Source: JACKAN01 sp964502735 (GTDB lineage: Bacteria; Bdellovibrionota; Bdellovibrionia; Bdellovibrionales; UBA1609). Taken from it: a stretch of 31,715 nucleotides of DNA. The stretch covers positions 1 to 31,715 of the forward strand of contig CAZCYD010000034.1 in the NCBI GenBank assembly GCA_964502735.1, in the 5' to 3' direction. Within the stretch, counting starts at the first letter, position 1. Each line of letters opens with the position of its first letter. Shown in pieces: positions 24,704-31,715 of the stretch. Below the pieces are notes generated by a model. The model ran no database searches. It had not been told where the DNA came from and was given only the letters and a program-made list of their open reading frames with translations. Both the position numbers and the translations under genes were made by a program.

Positions 24704-25041
24704 AAGTGTTTATCGGGATAAAGAAATGGTTTTTTAAGCCCATATGCCGCATGAATTGCCTCTTGCCTCACAGGCATCTCTTTGCGGAGGGGTTATACGA
24801 GGATCGCGTCTAATCAAAAATAAAGCATTTCTGAAGCTTTCAAAGTAATCGTAATAAAGTAATAATCGTAATAAGGGCACGAGTTATAAGGTATTCATGA
24901 AAGCATTATAATTTTTTGCTAGTTAATAAAGTCAATATTTTGAGGCATTCAAAATGAAACAGAAACAAGCTCACAAGCCTTTAGTTTGGCTTTGAGGAAA
25001 ATAGAGTTCCGGCTAGTTGAGTTCTAAGCTACAATATTCTT
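24704..25041. other. 338-bp AT-rich spacer, divergent region before the pilin-like cluster
   Basis: No gene is seen here. It holds a 12-bp direct repeat (24846-24857 and 24863-24874), a weak hairpin AAGCC/GGCTT around 24975-24994, and TACAAT (25030-25035) that may be the -10 box for the cluster. Its position between two divergent genes makes it the likely control region of the pilin-like operon. Confidence 0.5.
24846..24874. repeat. 12-bp direct repeat, 17-bp period
   Basis: TAATCGTAATAA occurs at 24846-24857 and 24863-24874. The spacing could suit a regulator binding in tandem upstream of the cluster; chance slippage is possible. Confidence 0.6.
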
Positions 25042-25605
25042 ATGAAAAAAGGCTTAATTTCAACCGTGTTCTTTCTGGCTTACATTATTACAATCAGTTT
25101 TGATGTATTGGGGAAAGAATCTGATAAATCTGAGAAAGCGAATCAAATACAAAAAAACTCAGAAAGCTGGACGTATATTAAAAATACACGTTTTATAGAG
25201 CTATCAAGTTCAAAAAAAATTCAGTTAGAAAATTTGGAAAGCGAAAACCTAATTGTGATTTTCTGGGCCAATTGGTGCGATTCTTGTAAACTTCATATGG
25301 TGGAACTAGGAAGATTCATTAAAAAAAATAGATTCGACAAGTTGGCTAGTAAACTAGAAGTTGTAGCGGTCAATATTGATAAAAATCAAGAAGATGCCCT
25401 GTTGGGCTTAGACTTTTTTAAAAAAAATAATTTAAATTTTCGATTGGTTCATCTCAAAGATCAAGGTTTAGTAGGTAGAATGAGTATTTCTAAAATTCCT
25501 CTAGATTTACTCTTTGATAAACGTAGAGAGCTCGTTGCCTTCCATGTGGGACTTTCGGAGCTTAAATACAACAATTTTACTTCTGCCATTAAGGGGTTAA
25601 TGTGA
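25042..25605 (+). CDS. Periplasmic thioredoxin-like (TlpA/ResA-type) protein
   Basis: Exported thioredoxin-fold protein of 187 residues with an N-terminal hydrophobic segment (LISTVFFLAYIITISF). The redox site is WANWCDSC (Cys79, Cys82), followed by VVAVNIDKNQ and the cis-Pro loop KIPLDLLFD, as in TlpA/ResA thiol-disulfide proteins. Its stop overlaps the GTG start of the first pilin-like gene (GTGA). The next three products are rich in cysteine, so making or correcting disulfides in them is a reasonable inferred job. There is no ribosome site; TACAAT at 25030-25035 ends only 6 bases before the ATG, so a leaderless transcript is possible. Confidence 0.82.
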   Translation: MKKGLISTVFFLAYIITISFDVLGKESDKSEKANQIQKNSESWTYIKNTRFIELSSSKKIQLENLESENLIVIFWANWCDSCKLHMVELGRFIKKNRFDKLASKLEVVAVNIDKNQEDALLGLDFFKKNNLNFRLVHLKDQGLVGRMSISKIPLDLLFDKRRELVAFHVGLSELKYNNFTSAIKGLM

Positions 25606-26441
25606 GGAACCTTTTTAAGAGCCGTGCCGGCTTTAGTTTGGTAGAAGTGAGTATAGCAGCAGCTATTGTTAGTAGTATCGCACTTTTGGCCTACTATCCT
25701 ATGTCGAGAGTTGGTGAAATTAAAGTCAATAGTGAATCTTATGTGTGGTTAGAAGTCTATAAATGGGAGATTGAAAGCGCATTGAGAAACATTGATTCGT
25801 GGGAATTGACTAAGCTTAACAATTCAGTGGAGTTTGATTGTATCATCAACAATACAGACTGTTCACCTAAGAAAGCAACAAGAGATACCAACTATTTTAG
25901 AATTTACTCAAGCGGAATGGCCACGCCAATTAATGATTCCGTAACTCTGACTAATGGCTTTACCTATACGGGAACTCCTTGTAACACATTCACCTATGCT
26001 GGCAATGACGATTGCCCATTTCGAGTCGTAGCTGTTTGGGAGCCATTGTGTGTAACCGGCGCATGTGTATCGCCAGATATTCGCTTTTATATTTCTTTTA
26101 AATATGCTCCGGGCCCCAATGGCAAAAAAAGATTAGTTTTGGATATGAATCGTTATAGCTTTAAAATGGTTATGGCCGGAAGTGCAGTAGCTGTTGAGGG
26201 GGCAGAGGGCTCCTGCGCAGCGATGGGTGGGCAGTTTTACCCTGATGGAGGCGGAGGCTCCACTTGTATTTTGGATAATCCAGCTTCTCTTTGTTCGGCC
26301 ATTGGTCATGCGCCCGTAGGATTTGATTCGAATAATAATGTTATATGCCAACCTGTCTCTTTTAACTACACTTGTCCTGCCGATGAGTATTTTATGGGGG
26401 TTGATTACGATGGTAATCCACATTGTGGTAAGTGTCCTTAA
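25602..26441 (+). CDS. Type IV prepilin-like protein A, Cys-rich
   Basis: Class III signal RNLFKSRAG|FSLVEV with Glu5 and a long hydrophobic helix (SIAAAIVSSIALLAYY), typical of type IV pilins and pseudopilins; a prepilin peptidase should cut after Gly10. The 279-residue protein then has a core NGFTYTGTPC, GNDDCPFR and WEPLC, and a C-terminal part SCAAMGGQFYP, ICQPV and HCGKCP. The same order recurs in the next two genes. At nearly twice the size of a major pilin it looks like a minor or tip pilin. The GTG start overlaps the thioredoxin-like gene. No assembly ATPase, platform or secretin gene is in the window, so the machinery must be elsewhere. Confidence 0.82.
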   Translation: MRNLFKSRAGFSLVEVSIAAAIVSSIALLAYYPMSRVGEIKVNSESYVWLEVYKWEIESALRNIDSWELTKLNNSVEFDCIINNTDCSPKKATRDTNYFRIYSSGMATPINDSVTLTNGFTYTGTPCNTFTYAGNDDCPFRVVAVWEPLCVTGACVSPDIRFYISFKYAPGPNGKKRLVLDMNRYSFKMVMAGSAVAVEGAEGSCAAMGGQFYPDGGGGSTCILDNPASLCSAIGHAPVGFDSNNNVICQPVSFNYTCPADEYFMGVDYDGNPHCGKCP

Positions 26442-26457
26442 ACTTTTTTATAAAGGT

Positions 26458-28152
26458 TTGGTATTTAAAAGATTGAATAAGAATGGACAGGTCAATATGG
26501 CGCTGTCTTTAACTATGGGTGCAGCCGTGGTGGCCTCGACCTCAGTTTATTACACTTCACGTAGCGATACAAATAAGCAAATTCGCACAGAACAGATTTA
26601 TGACACTATCAAACTAGCGGCGAGTAACTTAAGAGGCGTCATCAACAACGAATCAGCTTGGGTTGCCACCGTAAATTTTTCCTTAAACTCTGATTCCTTG
26701 GGTTGTTTTACAAATCCTGCAGTCTCTTGTTGTGGCTTATCTAATCAGCCTTTTACTGTTGTAAGCCAAACTGGAACTCCTGTTTTTGAGCTGCGTACTG
26801 GTTATGCGGCAACCTCTGCCGGTCAAAGTGCTGCTGATGTGGCCTCTATTCCCTATAACGGGTTTAGTCTGCAAGGGGATGTCTGCAATACTTATAATCC
26901 TGCCGATGGGAATGCCGATTGCCCTTTTAGGATTCATACCTACTGGTCTTCTATTAATCCAACCCCAATAGATACTCAATGCAAGTTACCTCCCAAAATT
27001 AAAATGGTTGTTGATGTCAAAAACAGTAGAGGGCGTACGGAGCATATTAATCATACTCACCGCAGGTGGAGTTTTCTTGAATTTATACGTGGGGCAGGTG
27101 AAGACTCTTTGGCTGCTCATTGTGTGAAGATGAATGGAGTTTGGGATCCAAAGACAAATACTTGTACTTTGAGAGCTGCCATAGCTGAGAATCCCACTTT
27201 AAATCAAGTGGACTGTGCTTCGGAGATGGGAACAATGAACTCCTATACAAACTACATTTGCAATGTTCATAAAAATTGTGAAATGGAAGCTGCCGAGGCA
27301 GGATTCCCTAATCAGACTTGGGTTTTTAAGGGTTTTGACGTTCATGGACAAAGGGTCTGTGGTCCGCCATCCTCTTCGGGTTTTTCAGCCTGTCCGAGTG
27401 GACAAGCGATTACACAGATTTCCGCTGCCGCAGGGTCTATTTCAGGCGTTTGTGCGCCCTATCCTAAGATGGCTTTGCCAGATCTAAGTGGATGTCCACC
27501 TTGGTACAATGTTGCTGATCCGCCCTGGCCAGCAGAGTGTCCGAGTTGGCACCAAGATCCAGCTAACTTAAACTATTGTTATTGTGACTATCAAGTTTGT
27601 CATCCTTCGGACACCGTTCCTCCTAATGCAGTTACTTACAGGCGTGAATGGAACTACAGTCTTAATGCCTACCAATGTGTGGCAACGAGTTGTCCTGTTG
27701 GCCATATAACCCCTCCTGCGACTCATCCCGATCACAAGTTGGGCTGTTATCCTGTCTGTTCTGATTATAAAGGAAGTGGTTGGAACCCTGGAGGAAGTTG
27801 CAAGTACGCATCTTGTAACTCTCCATTTGTCGATTACGATGCCACGGCGGCCACATGTAGCTGTCCAGTTGGCAAGGTTGAGGATGCGGGAACTTGCAAA
27901 ACTCCCTGTTCAAATACTACAGTGAATGCTTTTAATAATAGTGGCATCAATACGGGGCCCGTGCTTTTAAACAAGTTAGGTTTTGTTGAAGATGGATGTA
28001 CAGAAGCTTGTTCGAACGGGTGGAATTATTTATCGAGTGGTGTTTTAGGAGAAGGTTGTTATCAGTGTTTGAGTCTAAATACATGTGTTGATGGCTGTGG
28101 TGTTACATCATACTCTTGCTCTCCCTGTCCAGCTCCTGGCCCATGTCCGTAG
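26458..28152 (+). CDS. Large Cys-rich pilin-like protein B
   Basis: Paralog of its neighbours, enlarged to about 564 residues. With TTG 26458 as start the leader VFKRLNKNG|QVNMA has the same length as in protein A, and then a hydrophobic helix (ALSLTMGAAVVASTSVYY). Gln1 and the lack of Glu5 are atypical. The core NGFSLQGDVC, GNADCPFR and YW matches A and C, as does HCVKMNGVWDP. The C-terminal 300 residues are a Cys-rich, Pro/Gly-rich region (about 38 Cys in total) with repeated CP-type knots such as SCPVG and CSPCPAPGPCP. The start is uncertain: AAAGG is only 1 base from that TTG, and ATG 26497 (with AGG upstream) is the alternative. Probably an extracellular adhesin carried by a pilus. Confidence 0.75.
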   Translation: MVFKRLNKNGQVNMALSLTMGAAVVASTSVYYTSRSDTNKQIRTEQIYDTIKLAASNLRGVINNESAWVATVNFSLNSDSLGCFTNPAVSCCGLSNQPFTVVSQTGTPVFELRTGYAATSAGQSAADVASIPYNGFSLQGDVCNTYNPADGNADCPFRIHTYWSSINPTPIDTQCKLPPKIKMVVDVKNSRGRTEHINHTHRRWSFLEFIRGAGEDSLAAHCVKMNGVWDPKTNTCTLRAAIAENPTLNQVDCASEMGTMNSYTNYICNVHKNCEMEAAEAGFPNQTWVFKGFDVHGQRVCGPPSSSGFSACPSGQAITQISAAAGSISGVCAPYPKMALPDLSGCPPWYNVADPPWPAECPSWHQDPANLNYCYCDYQVCHPSDTVPPNAVTYRREWNYSLNAYQCVATSCPVGHITPPATHPDHKLGCYPVCSDYKGSGWNPGGSCKYASCNSPFVDYDATAATCSCPVGKVEDAGTCKTPCSNTTVNAFNNSGINTGPVLLNKLGFVEDGCTEACSNGWNYLSSGVLGEGCYQCLSLNTCVDGCGVTSYSCSPCPAPGPCP

Positions 28153-28193
28153 AGTTTAAACTGAGTAATATGATAAGATAAGGCGTATATGTT

Positions 28194-29192
28194 ATGAGTA
28201 ATAAAAATTTTATTTTAAATCAATCAGGCTTTACAATAATTCAAAGTTTAATAGCTGTTTCAATATTAAGTGCTGGAACTGCTGGGGTTATGGGAATAGG
28301 AAATCAAGTTTTAAAGATAAAAAAAACAGCTGACATTCACAGGGGTGCATCTAAATTTAGATCTTTGCTTGTCGACACGCTATCAACTTCTAACTCATGG
28401 GAGGCCACTGTAGCTAATCCTGGTAATACAAATTTAGATTGTTTAAAGCGCACTTCAGCCAACCCTCTGGGAACTGACTGTAGAGGTGAGGGGGGAAGCT
28501 TTGTTATTTACAACGGCAATGAAATTATGATTTATGATCCAAGCGATGTTGCAATTAGAAAGAATGGCTTTACCATATCGGGTATGTATTGTAGTGATTT
28601 CAACGGTTCACCAGGTATGGGAAATGATAGTTGTCCTTTTCGTTATGATGTTGAATGGTTTCCTCTTTGTCCTCCTTTGCCGGATACTTGTTTAGATCCT
28701 GAAGTGCGGATAGTGGGAAAACTCTCCTTTAATGCTTCTCTTAACTTTGATATAGAGTACGTCAATTCTGGTAGATATAATTTCGACTTTGTGCGTGATA
28801 TAGCCACTAATACCATAAAGACGAGTTGTAACTCTTTAGGTGGAGTACTGGATTCCGCAACTGGGAACTGTAAATTGCCACTGGAGCAGAACTGCTCATC
28901 TTTACATGGCCCGGGCTGGGTTATGGTAGGTGTTGAATCAAGGGGGAACCTAAGAAACACAATTATTTGTAAACCCTATTTAAAACTGTGCCCAGCCGGG
29001 ACTGTTATGGTAGGGTTGTCTGGCGGATCTCCACAATGTGTAAATAGCTGTCTTGGACTTCCTCCAACACCTCCTCCTCCTGTTCCCGTATTTTCAGAGG
29101 GGAGCAGTCTGACATTTGGTTGGTCTGATGGAGGAGGAGATGGTGATGGTTGTGGAGATGGTGGCGGCGGTGACGGGGGCTGTGGCGGGTGA
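28194..29192 (+). CDS. Type IV prepilin-like protein C with Gly/Asp/Cys-rich tail
   Basis: Third member of the tandem family, 332 residues. The leader NKNFILNQSG precedes FTIIQSLIAVSILSAG; position 5 is Gln instead of Glu. The shared core is NGFTISGMYC, GNDSCPFR and WFPLC, followed by SCNSLGGVLD, IICKPYLKLCP and a final Cys pair. After a Pro-rich linker (LPPTPPPPVPVF) comes a tail made almost only of Gly, Asp and three spaced Cys, ending CGG. Loss of Glu5 is known for pseudopilins that cap the tip (GspK-type), so a tip position is possible. It is 41 bases from gene B, with AAGG upstream. Confidence 0.8.
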   Translation: MSNKNFILNQSGFTIIQSLIAVSILSAGTAGVMGIGNQVLKIKKTADIHRGASKFRSLLVDTLSTSNSWEATVANPGNTNLDCLKRTSANPLGTDCRGEGGSFVIYNGNEIMIYDPSDVAIRKNGFTISGMYCSDFNGSPGMGNDSCPFRYDVEWFPLCPPLPDTCLDPEVRIVGKLSFNASLNFDIEYVNSGRYNFDFVRDIATNTIKTSCNSLGGVLDSATGNCKLPLEQNCSSLHGPGWVMVGVESRGNLRNTIICKPYLKLCPAGTVMVGLSGGSPQCVNSCLGLPPTPPPPVPVFSEGSSLTFGWSDGGGDGDGCGDGGGGDGGCGG

Positions 29193-29249
29193 TATTTGAG
29201 TATCGTATTAAATAAAAAATAATTTACGGCTATAGAAGCAGGTGAGTTT

Positions 29250-29828
29250 ATGTCAGTACGTATCATATTTTTAAGTGTAGTTCTAATTTTCCTTTTACAT
29301 CCAAGATCTAATGCCTCACAGGTTCAAAAAATAGAAAAACTAAGGGATGTAGAAATGAAGTGGACTTTTAAGTACCATAAAAATTTTCCTGGTAAAATAG
29401 AACTTTACCAGGTTAGTGCAGATAAATATGAGTACCCGGGTGAAACGGTGAGCTATCCGATAAATACCCCTTTGCCTGTTTTAAATAAGATAGATGGTAG
29501 TTTTAAAATGAAGGCCCCTGGAGGCTTTGCCCCCATAGCCATGGTAGTAAAAAACCCAACAGACAAAGATTGGTATTTTTATGCCAACTTTCATAATTTC
29601 TCTCCCTCCGAAAGCTCAACGGGTATTGGATTACAATGTTTATGTGTTCAACACATATTTAAAGTTAAAGCTAAAACAGCGTGGGTGAGGTTGGGTAAGA
29701 TTGATCTCAATAGGCGTTTTACGTCGGATAAAATAGAAATTGTTCACGATGTCATTCATATGACATATGAGGAGCTAAAAGAACGCAATTATTTAGGAGA
29801 TGGATTTACCATTTCTAATGAAGAATAA
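29250..29828 (+). CDS. Secreted protein with a CxC-x2-H motif
   Basis: Exported protein of 192 residues; the signal peptide is IIFLSVVLIFLLHPRSNA. The mature part is beta-rich. The motif QCLCVQH (Cys130, Cys132, His135) after a segment KNPTDKDWYFYANFHN recalls copper-site CxC proteins such as Cox11/CtaG, with PGETV earlier, but the overall match is too weak to name it. AGGTGAG gives a good ribosome site 6 bases before the ATG. It overlaps the next lipoprotein gene by 11 bases. Possibly metal binding, or a disulfide-bearing surface protein. Confidence 0.6.
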   Translation: MSVRIIFLSVVLIFLLHPRSNASQVQKIEKLRDVEMKWTFKYHKNFPGKIELYQVSADKYEYPGETVSYPINTPLPVLNKIDGSFKMKAPGGFAPIAMVVKNPTDKDWYFYANFHNFSPSESSTGIGLQCLCVQHIFKVKAKTAWVRLGKIDLNRRFTSDKIEIVHDVIHMTYEELKERNYLGDGFTISNEE

Positions 29829-30414
29829 AAAATATTGGGTTACTCTTTTTATTGCTTTAGCCACTCAGCAGGGGTGCTCTCCTCAAAGGGACATAAATTG
29901 TGATGTAGATGGTCAATTTGTTAAAGAGCAAAAAAAATGCGTTCATGATTATATACCAAATAATAAAAGTTTATGTGCATGCGACAATTTAAAATTTAAA
30001 TCTATAGGAAATATACGTCTGACAGGATCACAGGATAGAAGAGGAATTACCATCGCCGAAAGTAAAATTTTCAGATTGACATCGATGGGTATAGATTTTT
30101 CATATGGAAATTTTGTCGGTTCCTCAATTGTGAATTCAAACTTTAAGAATTCAAAAATAACTCAGGCAAATCTTAATGGAGTAAAGATAGAAAGATCTAA
30201 TTTTTACTCGGTTGATTTCTCAAAATCGTATATTCGTGGTGCCCATTTCTACCGTACAGATATGAGACATTGCTCCCTTTTAGGGGCCGACCTTACTGAT
30301 ACACAATTTTTGTTAACAAAATTGGATAATTGTAAGTTTGATAGTCAAACTCGGCTTCCCTTTAGTAAAGATGTTGCCATTCGAATGGGAATGCTTGAGG
30401 TTAAAGGTCAGTGA
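29818..30414 (+). CDS. Pentapeptide-repeat lipoprotein
   Basis: Exported protein of 198 residues; KNKKYWVTLFIALATQQGC gives a signal with a lipid-type Cys20, though QQG is a relaxed lipobox. A Cys-rich N-terminal part (INCDVD, KKCVHDY, LCACDNL) is followed by about 16 pentapeptide repeats (pattern xN/DFxx, for example IDFSYGNFVGSSIVNSNF) expected to form a right-handed beta-helix. The start ATG 29818 is preferred because it gives a compact signal peptide; ATG 29800 overlaps its own AGGAG. The stop overlaps the next gene's GTG (GTGA). A scaffold or binding surface is the usual role of such helices. Confidence 0.7.
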   Translation: MKNKKYWVTLFIALATQQGCSPQRDINCDVDGQFVKEQKKCVHDYIPNNKSLCACDNLKFKSIGNIRLTGSQDRRGITIAESKIFRLTSMGIDFSYGNFVGSSIVNSNFKNSKITQANLNGVKIERSNFYSVDFSKSYIRGAHFYRTDMRHCSLLGADLTDTQFLLTKLDNCKFDSQTRLPFSKDVAIRMGMLEVKGQ

Positions 30415-31622
30415 AAAGGTACTTTGAAAGTCATATTGCTGAAATCGTTTCTTCTGCCAGAGTCAGATTTTACGGTGTGCTATTAACATTTGTACATCTT
30501 TTAAGTATTCAATTTATGTACGGTCAGGGTAAATCAAATTTGATAGATAGTGTTTATCTCTACTGTTGGCCGTTTCTATCTAACTGCAACTCAATAAAGT
30601 TTATTTGGACAAATTGGAGTTATAATCTGATTGTTTTTATCTGGTTACTATTGACTCTTCTAACGCTGTATTTATTTCTGAAAAATAAATACATAAAATG
30701 GGCTTATTTAACTTTTGCTTTAATCAATATTATTAAATTTGTGATTTTAATCCAGGACTACAGATTTATGGGAAATTATCACTATATGCCCTTTATCTTA
30801 TCTGCAGCTTATTTATTTATACCGGATAAGTTGTTTGTGGCTTCGATTTTTATTACATTATTTTATTACTTTGCTGGCACCTTAAAGTTGAATTCTCAAT
30901 GGCTCTCTGGACAAACGATGTTGGCACCTTCATGGATTCCGATGGGCTATTTTAAATGGTTATGTTTTTATGTGGTTGTGCTAGAAATGATATTTATCTG
31001 GGGGTTGTACTCAACTAAAAAAATTGTCAGATACCTTGTTTATCTTCAGTTTTTTATATTTCATATCATCTCTTGGTATTGGGTGGGACACTTTTATCCA
31101 ACAGTTATGTTCTGTTTAATTGGAGTTTTTTATTTATTCTGGTCAGAAAATCAAAATATCAGCCTAGAAAATATTTTGATGCGAATGGGAAAGTCTAAAG
31201 TTATTTTTTTTACTTTCGTTGTCTTCATTATATTCCAATTAATACCCTATATCTATAAAGAAGATGTAGCTGTCACAGGAAGAGGAAGAATTTTTTCTTT
31301 AAATATGTACGATGCAACAACAAAATGTGTTGATCTTGTATACATTGCGAGTTCGGACTCAACAGTTGAAGTGTCTTCACATATTTCAGAATCCTTTGCA
31401 CAAAGGGTTCACTGCGATCCAATACTCTATTTTAATGAGCTTAAAATGATATGTGACGAGCTAAACTTGAAAAGAATGGAGCATGCTAAAGTTGACTTTC
31501 ATCTTTTAACTAGAAGAACCAGTGATTCTTATTATACTAGTGTTGTATCAAAAGCAGATATTTGCGAAAACAAACTAAAATACAATCTCTTTGGGAAAAA
31601 TAATTGGATTGATGAAAACTAG
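30411..31622 (+). CDS. Polytopic membrane protein, HTTM-like
   Basis: Integral membrane protein of 403 residues with about nine to ten hydrophobic segments in the first 280 residues, and a soluble C-terminal part of about 115 residues with several Cys. HYMPFILSAAYLFIP followed by FYYFAGTLKLNSQWLSG (151-167) resembles the HTTM domain of vitamin K-dependent carboxylase-like proteins. RGRIFSLNMYDA (291-302) matches a motif after the last helix in some HTTM proteins. Enzymatic activity of bacterial members is mostly unknown. The GTG start overlaps the lipoprotein stop, so the three genes 29250-31622 are one coupled unit. Confidence 0.6.
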   Translation: MKRYFESHIAEIVSSARVRFYGVLLTFVHLLSIQFMYGQGKSNLIDSVYLYCWPFLSNCNSIKFIWTNWSYNLIVFIWLLLTLLTLYLFLKNKYIKWAYLTFALINIIKFVILIQDYRFMGNYHYMPFILSAAYLFIPDKLFVASIFITLFYYFAGTLKLNSQWLSGQTMLAPSWIPMGYFKWLCFYVVVLEMIFIWGLYSTKKIVRYLVYLQFFIFHIISWYWVGHFYPTVMFCLIGVFYLFWSENQNISLENILMRMGKSKVIFFTFVVFIIFQLIPYIYKEDVAVTGRGRIFSLNMYDATTKCVDLVYIASSDSTVEVSSHISESFAQRVHCDPILYFNELKMICDELNLKRMEHAKVDFHLLTRRTSDSYYTSVVSKADICENKLKYNLFGKNNWIDEN

Positions 31623-31635
31623 GTAAAAATAGCGT

Positions 31636-31715
31636 ATGGATAAAAAATTAATAGTTATAGTCATTAAGTTTTTATTTATTATAAATGCAGCTCTAGTTGT
31701 CTTTTATAGTTTAGC
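31636..31715 (+). CDS. Partial membrane protein cut by the window edge
   Basis: The frame opens MDKKLIVIVIKFLFIINAAL and remains open to the last base (26 residues). Two Lys followed by a hydrophobic stretch look like a signal anchor or signal peptide. It is 13 bases after the HTTM-like gene, so it belongs to the same operon. The family cannot be told. Confidence 0.5.
   Translation, partial: MDKKLIVIVIKFLFIINAALVVFYSL

Noticed and set aside
24951..24996. A 13-codon frame beginning MKQKQAHKP before the thioredoxin-like gene
   Set aside because: It is too short and lacks a ribosome site; only a weak hairpin covers its end.
26323..26457. An upstream extension of pilin-like gene B inside gene A
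   Set aside because: It would overlap gene A by over 100 bases, has no ribosome site, and the extension is unlike a pilin leader.

Overview
The window looks like chromosomal DNA of a Bdellovibrionota (Bdellovibrionales-like) bacterium with an AT-leaning genome, probably a draft or metagenome assembly because it carries a run of exactly 100 N. The clues are an EF-G of the mitochondrial EFG1/spdEFG1 subtype (known from spirochaetes, planctomycetes and former delta-proteobacteria), a PilZ protein with a membrane anchor, many secreted proteins and lipoproteins, and very tight gene packing. The taxonomic call is an inference from gene content; there is no rRNA or tRNA gene in the window.

Layout. 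136-2363: a large surface lipoprotein with two fibronectin III-like domains and DUF285/BspA-type 25-residue repeats, interrupted by the assembly gap. 2364-3782 (minus): endonuclease III and a HAD phosphatase. 4021-7772: DNA topoisomerase I, then an atypical HAD-like protein. 7994-12209: a tail-specific protease, then E1 alpha and E1 beta of a 2-oxoacid dehydrogenase complex with no E2/E3 nearby. 12282-14067: a SAM-dependent methyltransferase and a small secreted protein whose 3' end overlaps pyrE. 14033-17510 (mostly minus): pyrE, cutA, a CNNM/DUF21-CBS membrane protein and a secreted ParB-like protein with a 15-bp minisatellite at its 3' end. A possible 30-codon membrane peptide sits between pyrE and cutA. 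17615-19013: an AhpD-like protein and the radical SAM enzyme ArsS, an arsenosugar pair without a visible arsM. 19046-21687 (minus): dcd coupled to fusA. 21877-24169: recQ overlapping aat. 24092-24703 (minus): PilZ-TM, convergent with aat and overlapping it.

The most unusual part is 25042-31715, all on the plus strand. It starts with a periplasmic thioredoxin-like protein whose stop overlaps the start of a type IV prepilin-like gene. Three tandem pilin-like genes follow that are recognisably paralogous. They share a pilin-type N-terminal helix (with Glu5 only in the first), an NGF...C...G.D.CPFR...W core and a Cys-rich C-terminal part. The second is enlarged to about 564 residues with roughly 38 cysteines, and the third ends in a Gly/Asp/Cys-rich tail. 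After these come a secreted CxC protein, a pentapeptide-repeat lipoprotein, a polytopic HTTM-like membrane protein and the start of another membrane protein cut by the window edge. I read this as a secreted, disulfide-rich pilus-tip or adhesin cluster with its own thiol-disulfide helper, next to a second envelope module. The function is inferred, not shown.

Four 4-base ATGA/GTGA stop-start overlaps (CNNM/cutA, fusA/dcd, thioredoxin/pilin, pentapeptide/HTTM) point to translational coupling. Intergenic regions are short. The two longest (about 334 and 338 bp) hold short repeated motifs but no gene that I can support.
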